Position numbers and translations under genes: made by a program
Assembly (NCBI RefSeq): GCF_009727055.1
Contig: NC_052357.1
Location: 4,247,200 to 4,311,199, forward strand
DNA: 64,000 nucleotides
Source of the DNA: Benincasa hispida
Taxonomy: Eukaryota > Streptophyta > Magnoliopsida > Cucurbitales > Cucurbitaceae
Direction of reading: 5' to 3'
The notes under the pieces: generated by a model
The model's database searches: none
The model's input: only the letters and a program-made list of their open reading frames with translations
What the model was told of the DNA's origin: nothing
Part shown: piece by piece, positions 11,244 to 24,000 of the stretch
Numbering within the stretch: the first letter of the stretch is position 1
Layout of the letters: every line of letters starts with the position of its first letter

Positions 11244-11535
11244 CGTTTGATGACCATTTTGTTTTTTGTCTTTGTTTTTGAAAATTAAACTTATGAATAC
11301 TACTTTCACCTCTAAATTTCTTCCTTTGTTATCTATTTTTTTTACCAATGATTTAAAACCAAGTCAAGTTTTGAAAATTAAAAAAGGTAGCTTTCAATTT
11401 TATTTATTTATTTAAAATTTGGCTAAAAATTCAACTATTGTATTTAAAAAAAAATAGAAATCATTACAAATTTTTTTGATGAAATAGGTTTTATTTTAAA
11501 AAATAAAAAACAAAAACTAAATGATTATTAAACGA
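11244..11535. repeat. MITE-like hairpin, family B, copy 1
   Basis: It begins cgtttgatgaccatttt and ends aaatgattattaaacga, which are near reverse complements. Internal words such as gaaaattaaacttatgaata and ctaaatttcttcctttgtta recur in the copies at 13375-13670 and 41370-42090. Confidence 0.65.
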
Positions 11536-12310
11536 CTTTAATAATTGTAATTTGATATTTATGTTTGTGCATGTTTGAAAGCCAAGTGGAGTGAGATTAT
11601 TTTTTATTTATTTATTTTTAAATTTTGCTTGTTGATGAGTGTGCTGATGTGTTGCACTTATTCTGATAAGCTAACACGTGTTAAAGAGCTTATATCTATT
11701 CAGTTCTTTTATTTCAATAGTTAAAAGAATTATATTGTATATTTGTTGTAATATTATTCTATAAATACACGAATTAACCACAAATGAAATGAAGAAAAAT
11801 AACAAAACTAAATATATCAATACGAGCAAATTACAATAATAATAATTTTAATTTATTAATATCTTTTGAGAAAAAATATATCATTTCATTAATGTTGGGT
11901 TATTTTCCAAAAAATACATTCAAACACACTCTCATGAAGAGTCATAGTTTTCTAAATTAAAATAACAATAACATCAATTTTAATTTATTGATATTTTCAG
12001 CTATTTTAATTTTGAATTTTTATTGTTATTTTCAACTCTTTTAATTTTGAATTTTTAAATATTTTAATAAGAAAATTTAAGATCTACTTGTTAAAATGGA
12101 AAATGATAATTAATGTGAAAATAAAGTGTTAAGGTAAGAAAATATTTTTGACATTATTTATCATTTAATTTTATATAAAAATAGAAATTATTATTGTGAT
12201 AAAATAGAAAAATCAATAAAAAGAAAAATATTGTAGTTGTTGGGAATCTAGCATAGGCCCAATAGCATGATAGCAAGTATGCTAACCGCCAAAGCAAGAG
12301 GTATTTTTAG

Positions 12311-12827
12311 TAGAGATGTCCAACAAAATTCATGGGAAGGAGTCCAGGACCCACTACGAATGGAAAATGGGAGAGAGAGTGGGAAATTTTTTTCCTATTT
12401 ACAATTCGGGGTCGGAGACGGGGAATATATTCCCCGACCCCGACCTCGTCCCGACTTTTGTATATAAATTATAAATTTATAATATATATTAATATTAATG
12501 TTGTAAACTTTGCTAAGATAATTGTGAAAGTTTTAATTATTTAAGTTTAAGAGTTTATTATTTAATTCCTTAGATGTTGTAATATTTAAGATAGGATGTT
12601 CTAATTGGTGAGTTTAATTTATAAAAATTATGAGAATTTAGCATTTTAGTTATATCTTTTTAAATTGAATGTGTATTTTTATTTTTATTACAAAAATTGA
12701 TAATATTTTATTTAAATGAGAGTTGTATTGGATATGTTTAGAGAATTGTTAAAAATACATTTAATTGAAATAAAAAATTTGTTAAAAAAACGATGGTGAA
12801 GAAATTTTCCTCGTGTGGACATCTCTA
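12311..12827. mobile_element. Non-autonomous hAT element (517 bp)
   Basis: The perfect 12-bp terminal inverted repeats are tagagatgtcca (12311-12322) and tggacatctcta (12816-12827). The flanking 8-bp sequences are atttttag (12303-12310) and attttcag (12828-12835), a 7/8 match and the duplication size typical of hAT. There is no transposase. Near the left end is a GC-rich subterminal block with an 18-bp perfect palindrome, cggggaatatattccccg (12419-12436), flanked by cggggtcgg / ccgaccccg. The end and subterminal style resemble the large hAT element at 49472-59169. Confidence 0.85.
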
Positions 12828-12967
12828 ATTTTCAGTGCACGTGTAAACAATGCATTTTCTTAAATAAATATTGTTTTTAAAATGTTTTCTTCCTTAACAT
12901 TTTTTTTAAAAAAAAAAACTCAATTAGTTACCAACACATACTATTTTTAAAAAATTAAGGAAAAAAC

Positions 12968-13290
12968 AAAGCCCATTTTGTAACCATTTGTTTTCTTCTT
13001 TTTTTTTTTTTTTTGAAAATTAAATATATTATTTCCAAGTTTCTTACCATGATTTGTATCTTTCTTAAGGTTAATGATTGAATTCCTAGTCAAATTTCAA
13101 AAAGCAAAAATAAGTGGAAGTAATAACAAAGAAAACTGTTTTTTTTTTCTTTTCAAAATTTAGTTTGTTTTTAAAATTATTGGTAAAAAATAAATAACAG
13201 AGAAAGAAATTTGAAGTGGAAATAATATCTATAGACTTAATTTTCTAAAACAAAAACTCAAAAATCAAATTGTTATCAAGCAAAGCCCAA
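12968..13290. repeat. MITE-like hairpin, family B, copy 2
   Basis: The left end is ttttgtaaccatttgttttc and the right end is caaattgttatcaagcaaag. The interior matches the family (tgatttgtatctttcttaag; gaattcctagtcaaatttc). It is more diverged than copy 1. Confidence 0.55.
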
Positions 13291-13377
13291 ATAGTTATTA
13301 TCAAACAACATCTTAATTACTTATTTCTCCATTTCTTCCATTCAATTTAACGAATGTATCCTTGATAATTTAACTAA

Positions 13378-13670
13378 TATCTCATTTGGTAACTATTTTA
13401 TTTTTGAAAATCAAGGCTATGGACACTACTTTTACTTTCAAATATCTCTCTAATGTTATCTATTTTTCACTAATGGTTTAAAAATCAGGCCAAATTTTGA
13501 GAACTAAAAAAAATAGCTTTCAAAAAATTGTTTTTGTTTTTTTAATTTGGTTGAGACTTTAACCATTACATTTAAGAAAGATGCAAATCATTGTAAGAAA
13601 TATGAATAAAACAAGCTTGATTTTTTTAAAAATAAAAACAAAAAATCAAATGATTATCAAACGAGTTCTA
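13378..13670. repeat. MITE-like hairpin, family B, copy 3
   Basis: The left end is catttggtaactattttatt and the right end is aaatgattatcaaacgag. The interior words gacactacttttactttcaa and gatgcaaatcattgtaagaa match the family consensus. Confidence 0.6.
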
Positions 13671-13879
13671 ATTTATTTATTTAATTTAACCTACCAAATT
13701 ACAACTTTTCTCCGTTGGTTACCAAATGTACTATTGTCCATAATTTCCACATTTATCCTAACTTTCTCATCTCTCCTTCTCGTTTTACTTTCCCCTTGCA
13801 TTTTCACGTGAATAGTCTCCATCATTTTTTTTAATTAGTTTTTTTTTTATCTTATATTTCTTTTTCATTCCCATTATTT

Positions 13880-14050
13880 TATGGAAATTTTTCAAAAATA
13901 GTCGAATAAGAAAAATTATTTATACAAAATAATAAAATCTTAATTTTTTTTATAGAAGTTGATAGAAATCTATCAATGTTTATCAATGTCTTTTTATATA
14001 TATATATTTGTAAATAGTTTGACATTTTTTTCTATCTATAAAAATTTTCT
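13880..14050. repeat. Repeat family C (fragment)
   Basis: A block with agttgatagaaatctatcaa, short TA repeats and a long-T flank is shared with 42800-43050 (gatagaaatctataaatgtc, TA run, ctatttctataa). It is a dispersed short repeat with no coding content. Confidence 0.45.
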
Positions 14051-14931
14051 TTATTTTATTGTTTTTCTTTCATTATTTTTTCGAACCTTATCTTCCTCCT
14101 CCTAGTATTTTTCCTCCTTGCCAAAAACTTCTCTTAATTTCTTACCCAAGTTCTTCCATGTTTTGTTTAAATAATACTATTCCTACTCGTAGTTAATTGG
14201 AGACAATAATTAGAGATAAAATTCTAGATATGATTTATGAAATAGAATAATAATCTCAATCAATTAAAATAATATTTTTATCATGCACCATATATAAACC
14301 AATAAGATATTATTGCTATTAACTTTCTCTCTTGAGCTCAACAAATTCTCCTGCTTAAAATTGAAAACCCAACTATAAGTCATGCAAGATGTGTAAGCTA
14401 AGAAGATATTAGTATTATTGACATCTTCTCTTGAGCTCAATTAATTATTTTGTTTGGAGTTAAAACCTAGTATTTTTGTATGATTTTTATAGTTAAGTAG
14501 GCCATTAAGAATATTCGATTAACCACTCCTAAAAGTATCCCCAATCTATTTCATTGTCACTACGAGCAGACCGTTTCCATTTGTCACTACAATAACTTAG
14601 GATTCCCCTCCTTAAAATGAAATCAATAATTGCTGTTGGGAAATCCACACTATTATGCAATATTCCACTAATAGCCATGCACTTGTTCTAATCTGAAGGT
14701 CACTCTCTCGAGCTAAAACTTAGATTGAAAGGACAATTAATAATTGATCAAAAGATTAAAAACATTAAGCACACAACACGTGAATAATTTGATGCATGAT
14801 ATAAGTATTCTGATTGAATATTCAAAATTTTCAACACAAACATGCAATTTCTTAGGTCGAAAATGGAAAAGTATTTAGAAGGTTGTATCGAGCTTAGATA
14901 ATTCTCATGCTCATAGTTAAAATCTAACATG

Positions 14932-16635
14932 TGTTGGATGGTACCAGCACATAGCGGAAGCGACAAAGATCGATAAGCACTCTAATTGATTAATTTTGGC
15001 AGAAACAAAAACATGCTCAAACAAAACTTAATGGGTTTCAAGACATACATTTAAAAAACATTTGAAATCTCGATTTACAGCGGCTAATTCCTCCAAACCT
15101 TTGTGCAGGCCACCACAAGATATTTTCTACTATTCTCTTGGGCTCTAGATTGAGTTGTGGGACTTAAAATAAGTTGGAATCAAAGAGAACTTGAAGAATA
15201 CTCACATCAGCAACCCAAAGAAGAACACCTTCTTCAACCCGAATTTTCAGCTAAAATTCTGCTTAGAGTAAATGAAGTTTGAAGATAATGAATTGTTGGT
15301 GAGCTACTTGAAGATGGAGTTGGAAAATCCCATTTTCCATTTGTGTATTTTCTATTTCCAAAATCTAATTTGATTTTAAAATCATTTTTGATTAAGAAAA
15401 ACAAAAATGATTAATTTACAAAATTAATTTTCTAATAAAATTAATAAATAATTATAATTAATTTAATATCCAATATTAAATTAATTTTACAAAAGTCCGT
15501 CCTCATATATTTAAATCACATTTAAATATAAATTCTCCAATTCCGTTTGATTCTAATTTGAACGTTTCAAATTAACTTATCACAATATTTTAGAGCTAAT
15601 CCATTTCCGAACTAGTGGGGAGACCTCGTGGACCTATAGATCATAGGCTTCAACAATCTGAGATTAATCGGCTAAGTTCATTAGACTGATCTAACCCCCA
15701 TTCGTTAACTAATGGGTCACTCCACTAAAACCCATAGTTGAACTCCCCTCACTGTAGATATATTATGTCCACTCGATATAACCATGATTAGTAAGTCAAC
15801 CTTCACGGGTTGTTCATAATACAGCTGGGTCGATTCTCTATTTTACCTCCGAAATTACCTCTTGTTTCTTAAGTCCCTACTGATCCCCTAATGAACAATT
15901 GTGTGATGATCCAATTAATCAAACCGAGTCCGGTTAGTGAGAGGGCGAGACCCCTTGTTCAAGACCCAGAATAAGCACTTAAGGGAACAACCTTTCTACT
16001 ATCCCTAAAAGTGGGTAGGAGCGAATTCTATCTTGCACTCTATGTCCCTACCTATCTATCCACTCTTACCCCTGAAAATGGGAGGTTATTGAGTCGGCGC
16101 TGTTGAGCAAACCTTCACCTATGCAAATCTAAGGATAATTCCAAATAAAGAGAAATTCATAGTTAGCTCAGGATTAAGGTCAAGTTACCTAGGTCATCGC
16201 TTTAAAATAGTCAGTCTTAAACAGTAAACATCATTATAAAGTAAAAGTTACTAGTTTCGTGGTCTGATCTCGTACAAACCCTTTTGCACAAGGACACCCC
16301 ACTCCTCATGTCCCAACATGAACGAATTAGGATCACTTCGTTTGTAGTACTTTACAACTCTTTGTAACAACTACAGAACATACCGCATTTAATAGTGTTA
16401 CCAAAATAAGATATCCAATCTTATTCATATACTATAGATCATTTTAACTATTTATTCGAACCTGATCCACCTTTATATCTCCACGTAAAGTTCAAGTACT
16501 CATCTAATAGTCAATAAACTTTTAGGTTTATTGGATTTCTATCAAGCAAAACATCTATTCAACAACACCTTATTGAATTTTGAGAATAAGTTCTATTATT
16601 TACAAATCATGAATTTTAAGACATAAAACCTAACA
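14932..16635 (-). mobile_element. Copia-type solo LTR (1704 bp), minus orientation
   Basis: On the plus strand it runs from tgttggatggtaccagcaca to aaaacctaaca. The 5-bp target duplication is perfect: acatg at 14927-14931 and acatg at 16636-16640. The LTR reads TG...CA from the minus strand. There is no polyprotein or second LTR beside it. A second, diverged copy of the same LTR lies at 59647-61497. The best conserved blocks are around 15600-16150, for example gagaccccttgttcaagacc and ctatgtccc. Confidence 0.88.
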
Positions 16636-16640
16636 ACATG

Positions 16641-17970
16641 TCTACATGATTTTTAAAGACCAAGTAAGACATTAAACTCATTCTATAAATGATCACTAAG
16701 TGAACCTTATACTTATATTTCAATTTACAAATAACCATGCAAATGTGTTTAAATTTCAGTTCAAACCTTTCAAGTCAAAACCCAAGTCAAAGATCATTTA
16801 TAGATGTAACACGAGATTTTTATATTAAAATTAAATAAGAAATCCATAAAATTATAATTTCATAACTCAAAATCACCCTTAAAAACTAGGACTCTTATAA
16901 AAATATCCTACTAAATTATACCAAAGAGGAAAAAAAAACTCCAAAAGCATGTCACGTTTGTTCTCGTTGCAATCTCCATCATCTCAAGTTTTGAATTTCT
17001 TCTTAGTTCTAAAAAATATGTCTCAACAACTCCTTCATTGTACATAAAGTACCTTAGAGACTTCTCTCTAATTGGTATCCTTGAACATGCATGTTCAACA
17101 AATATTGTGGATATTTCGTCCATATGTCGTTTCAATATCTCTACATATCGGTGTTTTCCCTTACATGAATATCAAGATTTTCTAATGAGCTACCTTTTCA
17201 AATTCTCAAATTTTCTCAATTTTCAATCCAATGCTTTCATCTCAAAAGGAATTAAAATTTGAAAAAAAAAAAAAGAACACACATGTATATTTTAATCTGA
17301 TTAATTCAATTTTTTCATTATTTTTTTACATCATTTCTACTTAAAATTAAATTGATGTGAATTTTGTTAGGGACAATATTATAATTATCGGATAAATTAT
17401 GTTATTGTGCTAATACTTTCTAGATCATCTTGTTACTAAACTTATTTGACCTTCATTTTGTATGACATAAACTTTATTAACGAAATATTTGGTTCATAAT
17501 AGTTTTTCGATTTTCATTATTATCTATTATTCTATTATCAATTGTATTTGACTTCTAATTATTGGTTTATATATTTAAAGTTATAGCATAAATAAGTTTG
17601 TTCTAAAATTTCAATAAAAAATTTCATAATATTTTTATAAACTTATATTATATCCATAATTTTTTTTCTTCAAAATATCCATCAATATTTAAATATATGT
17701 TAATATATTCCCAAGTAGTTAGAAATATTTACATGATAATGATATTTTCGTGGTTGTGCATTAACTTAATAGCTAAATTGTGCACCACAACCACAAAAAT
17801 GATTCACTGCCAACACAGCCTTCTTTTCACTTTTTGGTCCGGAAAAGTTACGGGTTTTTCCATTTTCTCATGTTTTGGTTATCCACTTTAAAGTTGCGTT
17901 GCAGCAGACGTGTTTGACAGTTCTAGTGAGTGGCTCGTTGGCACAGTGGCTGCCTGGCTGGTGTTTTCTC
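16641..17970. other. Intergenic region upstream of the CAS gene
   Basis: It is AT-rich. Opposing short open frames around 16911-17262 show no recognisable domain. GC content rises in the last 200 bases before the CAS start (17840-18034), as expected near a plant gene 5' end. Confidence 0.45.
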
Positions 17971-17973
17971 GTT

Positions 17974-17981
17974 CATAAATA
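17974..17981 (+). promoter_or_regulatory. Possible TATA box of the CAS gene
   Basis: cataaata lies about 55 bases upstream of the ATG at 18035, followed by a CAA-rich leader (acaacacaacaacaactacc) typical of plant 5' UTRs. The implied leader is short. No transcript evidence is available. Confidence 0.35.
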
Positions 17982-18034
17982 CAACACAACAACAACTACC
18001 ACACCTAAAGACTCATTTTACAATCCAACCAAAA

Positions 18035-21000
18035 ATGTGGCAGCTCAAAATTGGGGCCGATACCGTACTTACCGATCCTTCTAACGCCGGCGGCCGATGG
18101 CTCTCAACCCTCAACAACCACGTTGGTCGCCAAGTGTGGCATTTCCATCCCGAACTCGGCTCCCCGGAAGATCTTCAGCAAATACAACATGCTCGCCAGC
18201 GCTTCTCCGATCACCGATTCGAGAAGAAGCATAGTACTGATCTCCTCATGCGGATGCAGGTTCTTTCACCAACTAAACATTAAGAGCTTTGGAATTTGAT
18301 CATTAAACTTCCTTGATCCATGCCCCCTTTTACTGATTTGGCCAAAAACCAACTCTGCTACATATTTCAATACTGAAAACCACAAGTTATGGTGGTTTTT
18401 TAGTACAGGACTTCGAGAGGGTTTTGGGAACCTGGAGTATTTATTGTTTTTTTTAGCTACATTTTGGATCAGGGATTGTAGTTCAGAAGTTTCTGATTTT
18501 CCAATTGCAGTTTGCCAAGGAGAATTCATCCTTTGTCAATCTACCGCAAATTAAAGTTAAAGATAAAGAAGATGTGACAGAGGAGGCAGTAACGCGGACT
18601 TTAAAAAGGGCTATCAATTTTTACTCAACAATCCAGGCACATGATGGTCACTGGGCTGGAGACTATGGCGGTCCAATGTTTCTAATGCCTGGTTTGGTAA
18701 GAGAATATTTGTGAAGGAGCATTTGTAATCTATATAACTTTATAGAATATGGTGTAGCGTGTCTATGTTTAGAGCTTCCAAGGAACATGTATAGAAGGGC
18801 GTTAATGCCAAATTTCCCCATCACTTTCCCTCCCACTTGTACCACTAATCTAGATTTATATGGGAAAAGAAACTTTAAAGATGCAAAATGATAGCATTTT
18901 ACTACTGCATTGTTAACCATGTAAATTGTTATGTTGGTTTATCATCACAGGTCATTACTCTTTCCATTACAGGCGCCTTGAATGCTGTCTTATCTACAGA
19001 ACACCAGCGTGAGATTTGCAGATATCTATACAATCATCAGGCAAGATTTTTTTCCCCTTTTGTTTTTCCACGTTGTGGCCTAAAATCTTAATGGATACCT
19101 TTTCTGTTCAAATCAGGTGCTATTTGTTTTTAACCACCACCAGTCAAGAATGTTTCAAGCCATAGTAGCTACTTACCTAAAATTTAATATTTTACTAATC
19201 TTTTGACAAGAAAATGTAGCAGGAAGCAATTGTCCCGGCAAAATAGTTGAGGTGTGGGTTCGAAAATTCATAGATATCAAAAAAGGAAAAAAAAAGGAAA
19301 GAAATTACCTAACGTTTGTTTGTCCTACTTTTATTTCGTGATAATGATATATTACTGCAAAAGAACAATTAATATGTTTTGTAGATTGCTTATTTTCTAG
19401 GGTTATGGGGTAGAAACGGCCAAACAGAACTAATATGAAGATCCTTAGCATTTAGAAATGAGTTCAATAACTTAATAGGATGATTTATGTCAATGCAGAA
19501 TAGAGATGGGGGTTGGGGTTTACATATTGAAGGCCCAAGCACAATGTTTGGTTCTGTGCTGAATTATGTTACTTTGAGATTGCTTGGTGAAGAAGCTGAA
19601 GATGGGCAGGGTGGTGTTGATAAAGCACGAAAATGGATCTTGGACCACGGTGGTGCAACTGCAATTACTTCTTGGGGGAAAATGTGGCTTTCAGTATGGT
19701 CTTGAGTCTCTGATTCCTTGGTATATGATCTAAAATCAACAGTGAATGTAATTAATGTTTGCTGATGACAGGTACTTGGAGTATATGAATGGGCTGGAAA
19801 TAATCCACTCCCTCCAGAACTATGGCTCTTGCCGTATCTTCTCCCTTGTCATCCAGGTCAATCATCATTTTCTTTTGTTAATGAAACATGATCAGTTTAT
19901 TCAAGCAGAAATACATGTTTTTATTTAAACGGTGATTCAAAGGACATCGTTCCACCCATAGTGGCTGCTTCCAATGTAATATTGTGTGTGTCTGTGTGTG
20001 TTTTCTTTTAACTTAAAGCAGCCTAACCTACCTATTGAAAGAGGACTTCTTTAGCAATCAACTAAAGTTTGGAGGAAACCCCATGGTCAGGCTCTATTTT
20101 TGCAACAGACAGAGAAATAACTCAAACTCTATTGCAAAATCCAAAAGCATTGTAGAATCTGGTGGATAGAAAAGATAACAGAAGTACCCCTTTTCACCAG
20201 CCATATGAGCATATCTTCTCTTCACTTAAGATCTCAATTTTCCTCTTGATTTGTTTACATGCGTGTGCAAGTAGAGTTTAATTCCTAAATACAATTTCCT
20301 TGTCGATTCATAACATCTTACACATGTATACATGTGGATTATCATATTATGTGACTTAGATATTCAATGTTTTACCATTGCAACATGAACTAGTTAAGTT
20401 CAATTCTGATTGCCCCTTTTTTATATCTTCTTTTTGATGCTTTTATAGTAATTTTATCACTTGTTCACGGCTGCTAATTCTTGTTGGTTTGTTTAATAGG
20501 AAGGATGTGGTGTCATTGCCGAATGGTATACTTGCCCATGTGTTATCTGTATGGCAAGAGATTTGTTGGTCCTATAACGCCTATAATTAGATCTTTAAGG
20601 AAGGAACTTTATCTTGTCCCTTATCATGAAGTTGATTGGAATGTGGCTCGCAATCAGTGTGCAAAGGTGGGTAAGAAAACGGTTGAAGTTCTCTCTGAAA
20701 TGTTTACTTTTGACGTAATTTTGGTCTCTGCTTTATCCCTTTTTAAATTCTCAACTCCCTCCTAAGTGTTTGGTCTAGGTTTTGGGAATATATATATTTC
20801 GGTTCTTGGTAGATTTGGCATATCAGTGTATCATTCTTTAGAATTTCAATTTCTTGACTCTAAATTATTGGAAGAAACAGTGAAGCCCTCCCAGATATTA
20901 CAAGATCTGTGTACTGCATTTCTATTTAAGGCTTATTGTGCATTGTCACAAAAGTTTGTTTTCAAAAGAATGTGACTTTGTCAGGATGCGACTTATTTGA

Positions 21001-24000
21001 GAATAAGCTGGAATATCTCTCTTCCTAGAGAGACCAAAGAAAGACTACAAGCGTTGTCCAAAGAACTTTGGCTTCGTCTTTGAACTATCTTTCCGTTTCA
21101 TTTACCAATGAAAAGGTTAGTTGAGTTCTTGTAAAAAAATAATAACTACAATAATGGGCAGTCAAATGTCTCGTAAATGTGGATGTTTTGTGCAATAATT
21201 AAATTTAGCAATCATTTACAATTGCCCCTCATCCAATAGGTACTTTGGATGCTTTATACATGCAATTCTTTTCTCAAGAATCTATGAGTCCGAAACTACC
21301 TTTCTCCTCAGTGAACTAACATTTGCTTGGACTAGTTAATTAGTTATTCTCTCATATTTTCTTTAGTTGATTGATAAGACGATTACCTGGTGCAAATTTT
21401 TGGAGAAGATGACAATATTTATGTTCATATACAAATTATTTGGTGCATTGACTGTAATGAACTACACATGCATTCTGAATATTAATTTGTTGCCAGTTTT
21501 CTTTGAAGGATGCCGTTTTTTTATGGTCACAGTTTGCTTTGCCATTGTTGTTAGGAAGATCTGTATTACCCACATCCGCTGGTTCAGGATGTTCTGTGGG
21601 CTTCACTGCACCATGTTTATGAGCCTCTTTTTATGTGTTGGCCTGCAAAAAGACTGAGGGAAAAGGCTTTGCGGACTGTAATGCAACATATCCACTATGA
21701 AGATGAAAATACTCGGTATATATGTATAGGGCCTGTCAACAAGGTATGCTTTAGGGACTATAAATTATGATTTACATGAAATAACAGATTACTTTTTGGA
21801 TATCGAAAAGACAATATGTATATAAACAAATTTTGTGGCCATCTACGAAGGTCTCATTAATGAAACAATTGGGTCAGTTCTTTTCTTCAGGTCTTCTACA
21901 CCACCTAGATGGAATTCCTCGTTTTATCATTTTTTCCATGGAGGCTTGATTGTCTACTTCATTTGTGCAGGTATTAAACATGCTTTGTTGTTGGGTGGAA
22001 GATCCACATTCAGAGGCATTCAAATTGCATATTCCAAGACTCTATGACTATCTTTGGATTGCTGAAGATGGCATGAAAATGCAGGTTCACAATTAACGCC
22101 ACATTGCCTCTCATTGACATTATAAATGCTATTTTCTCCTACTAACAGTTTTTCTTCCCATCATTCTCAGAATATGTGGCATATACATATGATACAATGG
22201 GTTTAAGAAAAAGACACGGTCTTTCATTTGCTCTATGGAAGTATGATTTGTCATTGAAGAAAGAAACTAAGAAAGTAACATGGAAAGGAAAGAAACAAAA
22301 GATGCACAGGGAAAAAAAAAACAAAAAAACAAAAACAAAGACTACGGTTCACTATTTTAAAAAAATATTGTATCACCCTTGATGAAATATAAAAGAGACA
22401 AGACGAAAAGAGAGACCAACACACCGTTTACGTGGAAACCCTAGAACAGGGAGAAAAACCACGATACAGATCTTTTTCTTATTATTAAATTGATAAATTG
22501 AATACAAGGGAACAGGGCGAATAAATAGACAGTAGAGAACCTTAGGGCCGAAGACAATTACAAAAATACCCCTAGGTTAAAATCCTACTTTCAACAACCC
22601 TAGAGGAATATCTTTCTAGATTAGTTCCCAATGATGCTGTTGAGATCTGACGGTAGTACCTCTCAAGTTGGTACCTGATACTCTAACCACAGAGTACACA
22701 AAGGTTGCTGTAGTGAGTTTTTAGCATGCTTCATTATGTCTTGACCATGTTTTATTAATCACAAGGTGCAGTAAAATGGAATAAAATCATCTGTAGGCTC
22801 CTGTAAGAAATTGTCTAGAGAAAGGACAGTATTTGGAGGCTACATCTCAATTTCTTTATGATAGAGAGAGAAAGAAAAGAGGACAAAGAAGATTGGACTG
22901 TGCGTTGCATTATTTTTGTGTAATGCAAATTCATACATGTATGGTGTCAAGTCTTATTATAGTGAATTGAGCGAGACTGTCTGTCTCTAAAATCTACCTA
23001 GATGGAGATAATGAGAGGATATCTCAAGACAACGATTTATTCGGTTAGAAAAATAGTGTGATTAGTGATGCAAACCGATTCAATTATGTAACAAAACTAA
23101 GCCAAGAAGATTAAGCAAATTAATTGACTTTTCCAAGTTCAACCAATATACTTTCCCAAATAGAAAACTAAACATATCTATCTAGGAGTTCTACATCGAG
23201 ATAAGGCACTTAAAAACTCTCCTTTTAGTGACTTCCACAAGAAATCTTCATTTTCATGCAAGATTTTACAACCAATCGTGTTCTTGTCTAGATTTAACTC
23301 AAGAGGCGAAAACTAGATCATACAAAACTATTCCTTGGTCAAAATAATAGACAATGCAATTCAGAGCACACAAACATGTGTTAATCCTCGTTTCCGTCAT
23401 GATGCGTTGCGATCCCAAGCCTTGAACGTTTTCCTTGGCTCTAAAGAATGCTTCCTCCACCTTCTAGGCTGAGAAATTATCAAATCTGAAACTTTTTTCC
23501 TCTGATTGCGCTTCTCAAAATCAGATGAGAAAAGAAGAATATATAGTTTCCTCTGCATTGCACAGTGTCTCGATGTGGCCCTATTTTTACAAAATTGCCC
23601 ACTTTTTTTTTAATATGTAGCATTGAAACGCTAGGTGTAGCATCTCAACAGTACAAACGAAACTTCAATCTTGGGGGGTGCTTTGCGGCATTGAGCGACA
23701 GAAGATCCAAATCTGAAGCATCTAGTCACTGTCTTTTGGTACTTGTGGCTTGGCTGCATGAATTCATGGGTTCGGACATTTGAGACGTTGTCCTCTCCGA
23801 AATTCTTGCTATAGCTCTCCGTGCTATGACCTGTATGCTCCATATTGCTCCTCTAAGCTCCAAATACTCCTTGTTTGAATCATCAATTAGATTAGAATTG
23901 CTCGAATCCTACAAAATCACATGAAAGCTCCGGAATATGTCCCAAAGGCAACAATGACATAAATCTAGGGATATGCTATCAACAATGACATTCTTTGATT

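Larger units (their letters stand above)
10211..12310. other. Intergenic, gene-free
   Basis: No credible gene is visible. The stretch is AT-rich with homopolymer runs and carries two hairpin-type repeats (listed separately at 10712-11092 and 11244-11535). Short open frames here lack any recognisable domain. Confidence 0.6.
12828..14926. other. Intergenic, gene-free, MITE-rich
   Basis: No gene is supported. The stretch contains two family-B hairpins and one family-C fragment, listed separately, plus A/T runs. The rest is anonymous. Confidence 0.55.

Noticed and set aside
19200..19290. tRNA-like or SINE box in CAS intron 3 (gttgaggtgtgggttcgaaaa)
   Set aside because: A B-box-like ggttcgaaa is visible, but no A box at the right distance and no full cloverleaf could be drawn.
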